A stretch of DNA of 43,719 bases from a virus, in the IMG/VR virus record IMGVR_UViG_3300036985_002110, positions 1-43,719 of that record. One strand, given 5' to 3'. Below, piece by piece: positions 1-7,680 of the stretch; within the stretch, counting starts at the first letter, position 1; each line of letters starts with the position of its first letter. Position numbers and translations under genes: made by a program. The notes under the pieces are model-generated. The model was given only the letters and a program-made list of their open reading frames with translations. It was not told the DNA's origin and did not search any database.

Positions 1-310
1 GGGGAGGGTATAGCCCCCCCATGCTGGTTCTGTTCAGGACAGGGTTCTTGGCATCGTGGATTGCTGTTCGTGCGCCGGATGCTGTAAATCTCGGAGCCGA
101 GCAGCGGCTTTTGCAGCAAGTGGCCTGCCGTCAGCGTGGCGGCCTGCTTGAGTAGGAGAGGTGCTCTCCTCGATCCCGTTGGGATCGCTGCATGTTCGCA
201 ATCCGTAGACTCGGAGTTGCCCGTGTGGAGTTTCTCTTGGGGAGAGAAAGCGGAGGTGCTGAGAGCGTGAGACTCGCAGCATGGCAGATTCAGAGTGGAT
301 GTTCTAGCGG
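1..310. other. Hairpin-rich non-coding left end
   Basis: I see no convincing gene here; an 82-codon reading frame on the minus strand has no ribosome site and a composition like random GC-rich DNA. The stretch holds several short perfect inverted repeats: GGAGAG-GTG-CTCTCC (155-169), immediately followed by CGATCCC-GTT-GGGATCG (171-187), and TTTCTCT-TGGGG-AGAGAAA (231-249). A G-run and C-run (GGGG at 1-4, seven C at 14-20) could pair at the very start. Such tandem hairpins fit a structured RNA, a packaging or recombination site near the terminase genes, or a chain of weak terminators; the sequence alone does not decide. Confidence 0.45.
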
Positions 311-339
311 TTGCGTACTGGGGGCGTGAAGGTTACGGT
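311..339 (+). promoter_or_regulatory. Putative sigma70-type promoter for gene 394-687
   Basis: TTGCGT (311-316) and TACGGT (334-339) are separated by exactly 17 bases. The same -10 hexamer TACGGT occurs in the candidate early promoter at 31410-31415. A start site near 346 would give an approximately 48-base leader carrying two inverted repeats. This is a motif match judged by eye. Confidence 0.45.
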
Positions 340-349
340 CTCTACCATA

Positions 350-384
350 TTTTGGCCCCAAAAGTGAATACGCAATAGTGCGTA
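350..384 (+). promoter_or_regulatory. Two adjacent inverted repeats, operator or RNA hairpins
   Basis: TTTTGG-CC-CCAAAA (350-363) and TACGCA-ATAG-TGCGTA (369-384) are perfect inverted repeats. The second ends directly at the Shine-Dalgarno sequence GGAGAG (385-390) of the gene starting at 394. Its half site TGCGTA also occurs inside the -35 region (312-317). They may bind a repressor as DNA or control ribosome access as RNA. Confidence 0.45.
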
Positions 385-393
385 GGAGAGTAG

Positions 394-687
394 ATGGACG
401 CAGCAAGCGAGAGTGGTTTTTCGGATCAAGCGGCTCGGGATCGAGCGGTGTTGGGGATGGAGCGTCGGAACTGTTGGAGATCGCAGGCAAGGGCTTGGCT
501 GGGCCGAATGCGGGGCGATCAGGCTTCGGTGCAGAAGGTGGCTGCGGAGAGCAGCGAGAGCGTCCAGCGGGTTGCTGAGACGGTTGTGGCGTACCTGGAA
601 GAGCAGATTTCGACCTACAACGGACATCCGCACGGAAAGGCCGTCATGCAGGAGATCCGTCTGCGGCTTCAGCCCTTCGCATCGTAA
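394..687 (+). CDS. Small protein of unknown function (97 aa)
   Basis: Start chosen at ATG 394 because GGAGAG lies three bases upstream (385-390) and a candidate promoter and two inverted repeats precede it. The 97-residue product has no family I recognise. Its N-terminal half is rich in Arg, Ala and Ser; the C-terminal half (about residues 45-97) looks like one or two amphipathic helices ending in a basic tail. It lies between the small terminase (right end of the window) and the large terminase if the ends join, so a packaging or regulatory role is conceivable, but nothing in the sequence proves it. Two competing reading frames cover part of the region; the good ribosome site favours this one. 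Confidence 0.5.
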   Translation: MDAASESGFSDQAARDRAVLGMERRNCWRSQARAWLGRMRGDQASVQKVAAESSESVQRVAETVVAYLEEQISTYNGHPHGKAVMQEIRLRLQPFAS

Positions 688-835
688 GTAGCAGAACTGC
701 TTGCACGGTAGTGGCAGTTCGTGTACGTTGCCTTGCAGCCCGGTCTTGCGGTGGGTGTTCCATCGTGACCGGGTTAACCGACCTTGTGCCCTGGGCGATG
801 TGAGCCGCCTGGGGTGCATTTACTGGGAGACGCAG
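688..835. other. Intergenic gap with 7-bp inverted repeat
   Basis: GAACTGC (694-700) and GCAGTTC (714-720) form a perfect 7-bp stem around a 13-base loop just behind the stop of the 394-687 gene, without a T tract. GGTTAACC (774-781) is a palindrome. I see no gene here. Confidence 0.3.
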
Positions 836-1195
836 ATGGATGATCGCTACCCGTGGATGGACTGGACGACCGAAGAGTGGAAGGAGTTCCTGAGCGTGCT
901 GCATGCTGCGGTTGAGCGCATGATCGAGAACTTGGCGATGCCGTTCGCGGACTACGACGATCGCGGCAACTTGGTTGGCGGCGGCGTGACGGCGAAAGGG
1001 GGCCAACGAAAGTACGCATGGGTGCTGGCGACGAACGACGCGGCGAACCACTTGCAGGAATGGATGAACGAGCAAGTGGACATGCGGAACAAGTCGGCGC
1101 AGAATGCGGGCCTCTCGGTGATTGCCTTCAAGGGCGCAGACGAAGCCGAGAGAAAGTTCCGCGAACTACTGGACGAAGACAGTGACAGCGATTGA
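836..1195 (+). CDS. Conserved-looking small protein upstream of terminase
   Basis: The reading frame is open from 701, but ATG 836 is preferred: GGGAGA (825-830) sits five bases before it, whereas the upstream part has poor composition. The 119-residue product is acidic at both ends, starts with an aromatic-rich stretch (residues 4-14: several Trp and Tyr) and is predicted mainly helical. Its 3' end overlaps the start of the large terminase by 14 bases, so the two are probably translationally coupled. Position directly before terL suggests a packaging or head-assembly accessory protein; however, the small-terminase candidate I recognise lies at the other end of the window. No catalytic motif is visible. 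Confidence 0.7.
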   Translation: MDDRYPWMDWTTEEWKEFLSVLHAAVERMIENLAMPFADYDDRGNLVGGGVTAKGGQRKYAWVLATNDAANHLQEWMNEQVDMRNKSAQNAGLSVIAFKGADEAERKFRELLDEDSDSD

Positions 1196-2729
1196 CCCTG
1201 AAATCCTGAAGCGGCTGAGTCCCGAACAACTCGCGGAACTCGACAAGCTGCTTCAGGAGGACAAGGTCTTGTGGAGGCCGCTGCCCGGCCCGCAGTCGTT
1301 TGCGTACTACAGCAAGGCGGATGTAACGGGCTACGGCGGCGCGGCTGGTGGTGGCAAGTCCGACCTCGCGGTTGGGCTTGCCCTGACCCAGCATCAAAAG
1401 GTCGGAATCTTCCGCCAGAACGGTACAGAACTGGTCGGCGTCATCGACCGCATCAGCGAGATCCTGAAGGGGCGAGACGGGCTGAACGTCAACGACCGCA
1501 TCTGGCGCATCACGCGACCGGATGGTGTGCCGGTACAGATCGAGTTCGGATCGTTCCCGACGCCCGGCGAGGAACGCAAGTACCAGGGAAGGCCGCACGA
1601 CCTCCTGGTGTTCGACGAGGCGTCCAACATGCGGATGGACGCTGTGCGGTTCCTGCTGGGCTGGCTGCGCACCACAGACCCACGGCAACGCACCAGGGCA
1701 CTGATGACGTTCAACCCGCCCACGACGGCTGAAGGCCGCTGGGTGGTCGAATACTTCGCGCCCTGGCTGGACAAGAAGCACAAGAACCCAGCCAAGCCCG
1801 GCGAGATCCGGTACTTCGCGGTGGTGGACGGCAAGGAGCGCGAGGTCGAGAACGGACAGCCGTTCACGCACGGCGCGGAGAAGATCATCCCGCAGAGCCG
1901 GACCTTCATCCCGTCCCGCATCTCGGACAACCCGTACCTGATGAACACCGGGTACATGGCCCAGCTACAGTCCATGCCCGAGCCGCTGCGCAGCCAAATG
2001 CTGCACGGCGACTTCTCGGCGGGCATGGAAGACGATCCCTGGCAGGTGATTCCCACGGCCTGGGTCGAAGCCGCACAGGCACGCTGGAAGATGCCCGACA
2101 AGCTGGAAGAGATGACCAGCCTCGGCGTAGACGTAGCTCGCGGTGGCCGCGACCAAACCATCATCGCCCGCAGACATGGCATGTGGTTCAACCAGCCGCT
2201 GGCCTACCCAGGCAGCGCAACACCTGACGGCCCTACGGTCGCCGCCCTGACCATGGCCGCCAAGCGCGACCAAGCCCCCATCCACATCGACGTAATCGGC
2301 GTTGGCAGTAGCCCGTACGACTTCCTGCGCGAGATGGGGCACCAGACCATCGGCGTCAACGTGGCCGAGTCCGCGCGCGGCATGGACAAGTCGGGCCGCA
2401 TCCAGTTCAAGAACTACCGTTCCGAACTGTGGTGGCGGATGCGCGAAGCCCTCGACCCGGTCAACAACACCGGCATTTGCCTGCCGCCTGACCCGCGCCT
2501 CATGGCCGACCTGTGCGCGCCCACCTGGAAGTCCTCCGGCACCACCATCGCCGTCGCCTCCCGCGAAGAGGTCATGGACAAGATCGGCAGATCCCCAGAC
2601 TTCGGCACCGCCTTCGTCCTGGCCCTGATCGACACCGTCAAGACCACCACCCTGCTGGCCGACTGGCGCAAGAACCTCAACAACTCCTCCGAGTACGACC
2701 CCTACGACGTACTGCGCATGGAGAGATGA
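1182..2729 (+). CDS. terL: Terminase large subunit
   Basis: DNA-packaging motor: an ATPase that translocates DNA into the prohead joined to a nuclease that cuts the concatemer. The N-terminal domain has a Walker A motif GAAGGGKS (about residues 51-60) and Walker B LLVFDEAS (about 138-146). The C-terminal RNase H-like nuclease domain begins near residue 312 with GVDVARGG carrying the first acidic residue, followed by an IDVIGVG strand. The frame is open from a TTG at 1122, but GTG 1182 shortens the overlap with the upstream gene to 14 bases and leaves a natural N-terminus (515 aa), so I prefer it. The stop codon abuts the promoter-like element before the acetyltransferase gene. The family is certain; the start is not. 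Confidence 0.95.
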   Translation: MTAIDPEILKRLSPEQLAELDKLLQEDKVLWRPLPGPQSFAYYSKADVTGYGGAAGGGKSDLAVGLALTQHQKVGIFRQNGTELVGVIDRISEILKGRDGLNVNDRIWRITRPDGVPVQIEFGSFPTPGEERKYQGRPHDLLVFDEASNMRMDAVRFLLGWLRTTDPRQRTRALMTFNPPTTAEGRWVVEYFAPWLDKKHKNPAKPGEIRYFAVVDGKEREVENGQPFTHGAEKIIPQSRTFIPSRISDNPYLMNTGYMAQLQSMPEPLRSQMLHGDFSAGMEDDPWQVIPTAWVEAAQARWKMPDKLEEMTSLGVDVARGGRDQTIIARRHGMWFNQPLAYPGSATPDGPTVAALTMAAKRDQAPIHIDVIGVGSSPYDFLREMGHQTIGVNVAESARGMDKSGRIQFKNYRSELWWRMREALDPVNNTGICLPPDPRLMADLCAPTWKSSGTTIAVASREEVMDKIGRSPDFGTAFVLALIDTVKTTTLLADWRKNLNNSSEYDPYDVLRMER

Positions 2730-2770
2730 CGGGGTACATCCGTTTCAAGAGTCGTACCTAACGTCGCTGC
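2729..2770 (+). promoter_or_regulatory. Duplicated late promoter-like element, copy 1
   Basis: ACGGGGTACAT (2729-2739), 14 variable bases, then GTACCTA (2754-2760), ten bases before GTG 2771. It contains GGTAC-N16-GTACC (2733-2758), half-site centres 21 bp apart (two helical turns), and a TANNNT hexamer TAACGT (2759-2764) six bases from the GTG, as expected for a leaderless transcript. The same element with identical spacing lies at 10236-10277. It could be read by an alternative host sigma factor or need a phage activator. Confidence 0.6.
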
Positions 2771-3214
2771 GTGCTGATGCGCCGAGCAACCCATGATGAC
2801 ATCGCAGCCCTGATCGAACTTGGTAGGCCGTTCATCGCGGCCCACCCAGTTCTTCGCGGCGTTGTCATCACGGACGAGCAGCTTCATTCGGTGCTGACCA
2901 ACATCATCGACCAAGGCGTCATCATCGTCGCCGAGTCGCTCGACGGATCGCTGGTCGGGATGCTGGCTGGCATGGTCGCCCCCATGTGGTGCGCGCCAGA
3001 AACCAAGTGCGCCACCGAGCTTGCTTGGTGGATGAAGCCCGGCCACCGGCACGGCATGACCGCCGTTCGCATGGTCCGCGACTTTGAGGAGTGGGCCGAG
3101 CAGCAGAACGCTACTCACACCGTGATGAGCAGCATCCCGCAGATGGGCCAGCGCGCCGGGGACTTCATCGAACGCCTCGGCTACAAGCACATCGAAAACG
3201 CTTACATCAGGTAA
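2771..3214 (+). CDS. GNAT-family N-acetyltransferase
   Basis: Predicted acyl-CoA-dependent acetyltransferase of the GNAT fold, 147 aa. The N-terminus is a typical RRATHDDI strand-helix opening, and the acetyl-CoA pyrophosphate-binding region is GHRHGMTAVRMV (about residues 96-107), a variant of the Q/R-x-x-G-x-G/A motif. The final strand-helix AGDFIERLGYKHIENAY matches the usual C-terminal GF/GY motif of the family. GTG 2771 is chosen because the start of another gene (10278) has the same distance to the same upstream element; ATG 2777 in frame is an alternative. A small GNAT gene between terminase and portal is common in BPP-1-like podoviruses; the substrate is unknown, possibly a virion or host protein. 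Confidence 0.85.
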   Translation: MLMRRATHDDIAALIELGRPFIAAHPVLRGVVITDEQLHSVLTNIIDQGVIIVAESLDGSLVGMLAGMVAPMWCAPETKCATELAWWMKPGHRHGMTAVRMVRDFEEWAEQQNATHTVMSSIPQMGQRAGDFIERLGYKHIENAYIR

Positions 3215-3216
3215 CC

Positions 3217-3561
3217 ATGGCCGTAGCGACTTCAACCGCACTCCTCATCGGCGCAGGCGTCGCAGCCCTTGGCTCTGGTGCCCAAGCGTACCAAGCCAAC
3301 CAAGCCCGCCAGCAGCAGAAAAAGGGCCTAAACTTCCAGAAGCAGGCGCAGGCTCAAGCCGAAGGCATGGCAATGCGCGAAAGCGAACTGGCCGCCATGG
3401 AGCGCAAGAAGCAGCAGGCCCAGACGCCAGATGTCGCATCCCTGCTGACCGGCGAGCAAGGAGCCATGGGACGCGGCGCATCCAGCACGCTCCTCGGCCA
3501 AGGCAGCGGTGCCACCTCCGACAACTCGCGCATCGGCAAGAACCGACTGCTGGGAGAGTGA
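3217..3561 (+). CDS. Small virion-associated protein with N-terminal hydrophobic segment
   Basis: The 114-residue product begins with an uncharged Ala/Gly-rich segment (about residues 4-24) that could be a membrane helix or signal-like anchor. A Gln/Lys/Ala-rich, probably coiled-coil region (about 27-72) and a Gly/Ser-rich tail with little predicted order follow. ATG 3217 lies two bases after the acetyltransferase stop, and the portal gene follows three bases after its own stop. Small proteins of this build, found just before the portal gene in T7/BPP-1-like podoviruses, are usually left as hypothetical virion proteins. The composition resembles the injection protein at 20092-20778, so a role at the head-tail junction is a guess. 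Confidence 0.75.
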   Translation: MAVATSTALLIGAGVAALGSGAQAYQANQARQQQKKGLNFQKQAQAQAEGMAMRESELAAMERKKQQAQTPDVASLLTGEQGAMGRGASSTLLGQGSGATSDNSRIGKNRLLGE

Positions 3562-3564
3562 CCA

Positions 3565-5250
3565 GTGGACAAGCGATCCCACCGACAACGGTTGCAGGAG
3601 CGGTACTCCGCACTCAAGACCGACCGTACGTCGTGGGACACGCACTGGAAGGAAATCACGGACTACCTGCTCCCGTGGTCCGGTCGCTACTACACCACCG
3701 ACCGCAACAAGGGCAACAAGCGCGCTGGCAACGTCTACGACAACACCGCCACCCGCGCCCTTCGCACGCTCGCATCGGGACTGATGGCTGGCGCGACTTC
3801 GCCAGCCCGCCCGTGGTTCAAGCTGGCGTCGCCTGACCCAGACCTCAACAACTATCACGCGGTCAAAATCTGGCTGGAAGATGTCCAGCAACGCATGCTG
3901 CGCGTGTTCCAACGAACGAACACCTACCGCGCACTGCACACGATGTACGAGGAGCTTGGCGCGTTCGGGACCGCAAGCTGCATCCTGCTTCCAGATCCTC
4001 AGAAGGTCATCCACCTGTACCCGGTGACCGTTGGCGAGTTCTGCATCTCCCAAGATGCCAAGAGCCATGTCAACGTGTTCTACCGAGAGTTTGAAATGAC
4101 CGTCTCGCAAGTGGTGCGCGAGTTCGGATACGAGAACTGCTCGCAGTCGGTCAAGACGCTGTACGACCGTGGCACGCTAGAAGCACCCGTCACCGTCATC
4201 CACTGCATCGAGCCGCGAGATGACCGCGACCCAGGCAAGGGCGACCGCCTCAACATGGCGTACCGCAGTTGCTACTTTGAGACGGGCAACAACAACCCCG
4301 TCATGCTGCGCGAATCGGGTTTCGAGAAGTTCCCAGTGCTCGCTCCGCGCTGGTCGGTCACCGGCAACGATGTCTACGGCAACGGCCCAGGCATGGAAGC
4401 CCTGCCGGACATCCGCCAGCTTCAGCATGAGCAGCTTCGCAAGGCTCAGGGCATCGACTACCAGACGCAGCCGCCGCTCCAGGCTCCTACGTCGATGCAA
4501 GGCCGCGCCGTCAACATGCTGCCCGGCGGCGTGACGTTCCACGATGCCCCGCAGCAGAACGGAATCCGCACTTCGTTTGAGACGAACCTCAACCTTCAGT
4601 ACCTGCTGAACGACATCCAAGATGTTCGCGCACGCATCGGACGGTCCTTCTACGAAGACCTGTTCCTGATGATGCAGAACGACATGCGCAGCAACATGAC
4701 CGCACGCGAGATCCAAGAGCGGCACGAAGAAAAGCTGCTCATGCTCGGCCCGGTCATGGAGCGGTTGCAGACCGAACTGCTGGAGCCGCTGGTAGATCTC
4801 ACGTTCGATGCCATGCTGGCGCAGAACCTGATCCCGCCTCCGCCTCCCGAACTTGCTGGCACGGACCTCGGCGTTGAGTTTGTCTCGGTGCTGGCCCAGG
4901 CGCAGCGCGCCGTTGGCAGCTCTTCGGTCGATCGCTTCATCGGCAACGTCGGCGCGATTGCGCAGATGAAGCCCGAGGTGCTCGACAAGATCAACAGCGA
5001 CATCTTGGTAGATCGCTACGCCGACATGCTTGGCGTCGATCCCAACATCATCATCGCAACCGAACAGGCCCAAGCCCTGCGCCAAGCGCGCAACGAGGCG
5101 ATGGCCCAGAAGGAACAGGCCGCAGCAATGCAGCAGTCGGCCATGACCGCGAAGAACCTTGCTGCCGCCAAGACCACGGAGCCGAGTGCGCTCACGGATG
5201 TCATGGCGATGTTCTCTGGCTACAACGCAAACCCCACCACACCAGTATGA
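3565..5250 (+). CDS. Head-to-tail connecting protein (portal)
   Basis: Portal/connector of the podovirus 'head to tail connecting protein' family: a dodecameric ring at one capsid vertex through which DNA is packaged and ejected. The 561-residue length fits. Visible features are the N-terminal helix SRWxxHW-type region (about residues 20-35, WDTHWKEITDYLLP), the segment TRALRTLASGLMAGATSPARPWFKL (in two parts, about 62-86), characteristic of the family, and a C-terminal helical, Gln/Ala-rich barrel region (about 500-545). Start GTG 3565 follows GGGAGAG at 3552-3558. It overlaps the next gene by four bases (ATGA). Confidence 0.93.
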   Translation: MDKRSHRQRLQERYSALKTDRTSWDTHWKEITDYLLPWSGRYYTTDRNKGNKRAGNVYDNTATRALRTLASGLMAGATSPARPWFKLASPDPDLNNYHAVKIWLEDVQQRMLRVFQRTNTYRALHTMYEELGAFGTASCILLPDPQKVIHLYPVTVGEFCISQDAKSHVNVFYREFEMTVSQVVREFGYENCSQSVKTLYDRGTLEAPVTVIHCIEPRDDRDPGKGDRLNMAYRSCYFETGNNNPVMLRESGFEKFPVLAPRWSVTGNDVYGNGPGMEALPDIRQLQHEQLRKAQGIDYQTQPPLQAPTSMQGRAVNMLPGGVTFHDAPQQNGIRTSFETNLNLQYLLNDIQDVRARIGRSFYEDLFLMMQNDMRSNMTAREIQERHEEKLLMLGPVMERLQTELLEPLVDLTFDAMLAQNLIPPPPPELAGTDLGVEFVSVLAQAQRAVGSSSVDRFIGNVGAIAQMKPEVLDKINSDILVDRYADMLGVDPNIIIATEQAQALRQARNEAMAQKEQAAAMQQSAMTAKNLAAAKTTEPSALTDVMAMFSGYNANPTTPV

Positions 5251-5534
5251 CCGCTCCAGCCTTTGCTGTTCTTCCAAGTAGCACGCACGTTTTCAGCTAC
5301 TGCGAAAGCTACACCTCGGCAGGCGTCAAGACTCCGAGCACTCCAGCCAACGGCTTCTACATGTACGCTGCCGCAGCTTGTACCGTAAACCTCCGCATTG
5401 ATGGAGTAGATGCTGCAAGCGAAATGCAAGTGGTGCTTGCCCCAGGGCAAAACATCTTCTTGCCGTACATCAAGATCCGCGAGATTAACATTGCGACCTA
5501 TGGGGCTGGAAGCCGCATAAGCCTCCTCTGGTGA
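5247..5534 (+). CDS. Small hypothetical virion protein (95 aa)
   Basis: ATG 5247 overlaps the portal stop (ATGA), implying translational coupling. The product is low in charge and rich in Ala, Ser, Thr and aromatic residues, with alternating hydrophobic residues typical of a beta-sandwich. No signal peptide, membrane helix or catalytic motif is visible. Position between portal and the fibre/decoration-like genes suggests a small head-completion or decoration protein; that is inference from order only. I do not recognise the family. Confidence 0.75.
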   Translation: MTAPAFAVLPSSTHVFSYCESYTSAGVKTPSTPANGFYMYAAAACTVNLRIDGVDAASEMQVVLAPGQNIFLPYIKIREINIATYGAGSRISLLW

Positions 5535-5535
5535 C

Positions 5536-5805
5536 ATGGCCCAGCCCGTAGACTTCTCAGGCGGCTACCGCGACCAGCGCAAGGAATACGCTGGCGATGC
5601 GTTGCGCCGTGAAGTCGAGCGGCTTGGGTTCTTGCGGCAAGTAGACACAAGCGGCGGAGTGTCGCCGATCCCGCCAGGATCACTTGGCACAGACAAGCTC
5701 GGCATGGACATCACGGGCACCGGCAAGGGCATCTTGACGGAATCGACCAAGGCCGGGATGCGGACTTACTTAGAACTCAACTCGTACATGCCTTCGGGCT
5801 GGTGA
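5536..5805 (+). CDS. Small hypothetical virion protein (89 aa)
   Basis: ATG 5536 lies one base behind the preceding stop codon. The 89-residue product has a charged helical N-terminal half (RDQRKEYAGDALRREVERLG, about residues 12-31) and a Gly/Pro/Thr-rich C-terminal half with short turns. In podoviruses, short proteins of this build often precede fibre or neck genes and resemble the trimerising stem pieces of fibres, but no diagnostic motif is present. Codon use matches the neighbours, and the tight spacing supports expression from the same message. Confidence 0.7.
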   Translation: MAQPVDFSGGYRDQRKEYAGDALRREVERLGFLRQVDTSGGVSPIPPGSLGTDKLGMDITGTGKGILTESTKAGMRTYLELNSYMPSGW

Positions 5806-5809
5806 CACC

Positions 5810-6250
5810 ATGTCGATGACGAACGCCGCAGAAGCGGCCCTGTTGGATCTGGTCTTCCTCAACGCCGACTGGGCCAACATCGGCGACGCCAGTGGCCTCC
5901 AGAACTCGGCGGCGGCTGGGTCGTTCTACATCTCGCTGCACACGGCGGACCCGACCGAGACGGGCACGCAAACGACGAGCGAAGCGAGCTACACCGGATA
6001 CGCCCGCGTCGCGGTGAACCGCACGGGTGGCGGCTGGACGCGCTCGACGAGCACGGTCAGCAACACCGCGCTAGTGCAGTTCGCGCAGTGCACGGCTGGC
6101 TCGTCCACGGTCACGCACTTCGGCATCGGCACGGACCTGAGCGGCGCGGGCAACCTCGTCTTCAAGGGCGCGCTCACAGCTAGCTTGAGCATCAGCGCAG
6201 GCATCCAGCCGCAGTTCGCCGCGAGTCAGTTGACGGTCACGGTGGACTGA
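5810..6250 (+). CDS. Beta-rich virion protein, paralogue 1
   Basis: The 146-residue product shares a clear framework with the next gene: NIGD-SGL near residue 25, a short SLHTADPTETG strand-turn, TSEASYTGYARV, then Thr/Val-rich strands ending in SAGIQPQFAASQLTVTVD. The segment 'LHTADP...YARV' is a recognisable signature of widespread phage proteins variously named tail fibre or decoration protein; the true role is not settled. ATG 5810 follows the previous stop by four bases, and its stop overlaps the next start (TGATG). It arose with its neighbour by tandem duplication and both copies look intact. Confidence 0.8.
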   Translation: MSMTNAAEAALLDLVFLNADWANIGDASGLQNSAAAGSFYISLHTADPTETGTQTTSEASYTGYARVAVNRTGGGWTRSTSTVSNTALVQFAQCTAGSSTVTHFGIGTDLSGAGNLVFKGALTASLSISAGIQPQFAASQLTVTVD

Positions 6251-6696
6251 TGACCTTCTCGAACTACTACGAGAACGCGGTGCTGGCGCATCTGTTCCAG
6301 AACTTGGCTATCGCCAACATCGGAGACGGCACGGGGCTTGACAAGTCCGCGACGGATGGCGACTTGTGGGTTGCGCTGCACACTGCCAGCCCAGGCGAGG
6401 CGGGCGGCCAGACCACAAGCGAGGCCGCGTACACCAGCTACGCCCGCGTTCCCATTGCTCGGGACGTAAGCTGGACCGTGACGGCGAACCAAGTCACGAA
6501 CGCCGCCGCAGTGCAGTTCCCGACCTCGACTGGCGGCACCGCGACGGTGACGCACTTCTCCGTGGGCGTCGATGACGGCGTGACGTTGGGCGTCAACACC
6601 ATGATCGCCTTCGGCGCGCTCGCCTCGCCGCTTACCATCGTCAGCGGCGTGCAGCCGCAGTTCGCTGCTGGCGCGCTGGTCATCACCCTGGACTAA
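6250..6696 (+). CDS. Beta-rich virion protein, paralogue 2
   Basis: 148 residues, same plan as the preceding gene: NIGDGTGL (about 23-30), ALHTASPGEAGGQTTSEAAYT (in part), YARVPI, and a C-terminal SGVQPQFAAGALVITLD. The N-terminal MTFSNYYENAVLAHLF opening is the common start of this phage family, in which the first helix is followed by an Ig-like beta domain. Identity to the sister is concentrated in these blocks and lower between them, so the duplication is old. A pair of such proteins could form a hetero-oligomer on the virion surface. ATG 6250 overlaps the upstream stop. Confidence 0.82.
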   Translation: MTFSNYYENAVLAHLFQNLAIANIGDGTGLDKSATDGDLWVALHTASPGEAGGQTTSEAAYTSYARVPIARDVSWTVTANQVTNAAAVQFPTSTGGTATVTHFSVGVDDGVTLGVNTMIAFGALASPLTIVSGVQPQFAAGALVITLD

Positions 6697-6700
6697 CGCG

Positions 6701-6823
6701 ATGTACGTCTGCGCGCACTGTCATGAGCAACTGGCGTACGACCCGGAGACGGGTCAGGTCGGCCCGTGCAGCACGCACGAAAGCGGGCAGGTGCTACTGA
6801 TGGAGGGGCCGCTTGATCCGTAG
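6701..6823 (+). CDS. Tiny Cys/His protein, probable zinc knuckle (40 aa)
   Basis: A 40-codon gene starting at ATG 6701, four bases after the preceding stop. The peptide begins MYVCAHCHEQLAYDPETGQV and continues with GPCSTH: C4-x2-C7 and C23-x2-H26 could bind one zinc ion. Such minimal zinc ribbons are common in phage structural operons. It overlaps the next gene by 11 bases, and its own 3' end carries the GGAGGGG ribosome site (6802-6808) for that gene. Gapless packing and conserved-looking Cys/His spacing make it more than chance, but function is unknown. Confidence 0.65.
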   Translation: MYVCAHCHEQLAYDPETGQVGPCSTHESGQVLLMEGPLDP

Positions 6824-7679
6824 CGTCACAGACATCGCCACGGCGGTCGAGCAAGGCCGCTACCACGCGCAGCAGGTCTACAAGCCTTTCTTCAACACGA
6901 CCGGCGCGGGCCGTTGGTACGACAGGTCAATCGGCGCAGGGCACCCTGTCTACAACGCTTACATCGGCAACGTGCTGGAGTTCACGCCGCTGGTCGGGCA
7001 GCGCAACTTGTCGATCTTCGCGGGGCCGACGCCGGGCGCGGGCATGAGCAAACACGTTCTTGCTGCGCAGATGCGCGTCGGCGCGACGAACCAAGCTCCG
7101 CTCACCTGCCTGTTCGCCGACTACCTCGGGCTGTACCCGCTGATCGACGGCGACTCGGTGGACCCGCAGGCGACCACGAACCCCGCGAGTCTGACGCGCT
7201 ACACGGACGGGCTGGGCGTGCAGGCGTTCGTCGTGGTGCAGGTTCCTGGCACGCTGGCCGCTACGGCAACCTGCACCGTCTCGTACACCAACCACGCCGG
7301 GACAAGCGGGCGCACAAGCACGTTCTCGTTCTACGGCTCTGGCGTGATCGGCACCTGCGTCAGCGTCACCAACACAACCGCAAGCATCAACGGCCTGTCG
7401 CCGTTCATCCCGCTGGCGAGCGGTGATCGCGGCATTCGCAGCATCGAGAGCGTCACGCTGTCTGCTGCAATCGGCGGCTTCGTGAACATCGTTCTGTGCA
7501 AGCCGCTGTTCACGCTTCCGATCTGGGAAGGCGTGACCAACGTCGAGCGCAACTTTGGGCGCGAGACGATGCCGCTACCGAAGATCGAAGACGGCGCATT
7601 CCTCCAGTGGCTGGCACTGGCGGGCAACACTACGGGCGAGACGATCGTCCACGGACAACTGGAGTTCCTCTGGGGCTGA
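6813..7679 (+). CDS. Virion protein, large paralogue 1 (288 aa)
   Basis: Start TTG 6813 is set by GGAGGGG at 6802-6808; no in-frame ATG or GTG gives a better site. The 288-residue product is a beta-rich, low-charge protein without signal peptide or catalytic motif. It shares with the next gene the blocks GRWYD, FxPLASGDxG (here PFIPLASGDRG, near residue 200) and an end of the form GQLEFLWG. These matches show a tandem duplication. Position among fibre- and neck-type genes implies a virion surface or tail component; I do not recognise a named family. Confidence 0.78.
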   Translation: MIRSVTDIATAVEQGRYHAQQVYKPFFNTTGAGRWYDRSIGAGHPVYNAYIGNVLEFTPLVGQRNLSIFAGPTPGAGMSKHVLAAQMRVGATNQAPLTCLFADYLGLYPLIDGDSVDPQATTNPASLTRYTDGLGVQAFVVVQVPGTLAATATCTVSYTNHAGTSGRTSTFSFYGSGVIGTCVSVTNTTASINGLSPFIPLASGDRGIRSIESVTLSAAIGGFVNIVLCKPLFTLPIWEGVTNVERNFGRETMPLPKIEDGAFLQWLALAGNTTGETIVHGQLEFLWG

Positions 7680-7680
7680 C

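Noticed and set aside
34-282. Minus-strand 82-codon frame at the left end
   Set aside because: No ribosome site, random-looking composition, and it runs through several perfect hairpins.
694-720. Terminator behind the 394-687 gene
   Set aside because: The 7-bp stem has a long loop and no T tract, so intrinsic termination is unlikely.
2302-2628. Several 80-180 codon frames opposite or within terL, the portal and the tail genes
   Set aside because: All lie fully inside stronger genes, lack ribosome sites and have Arg/Pro-rich shadow composition.
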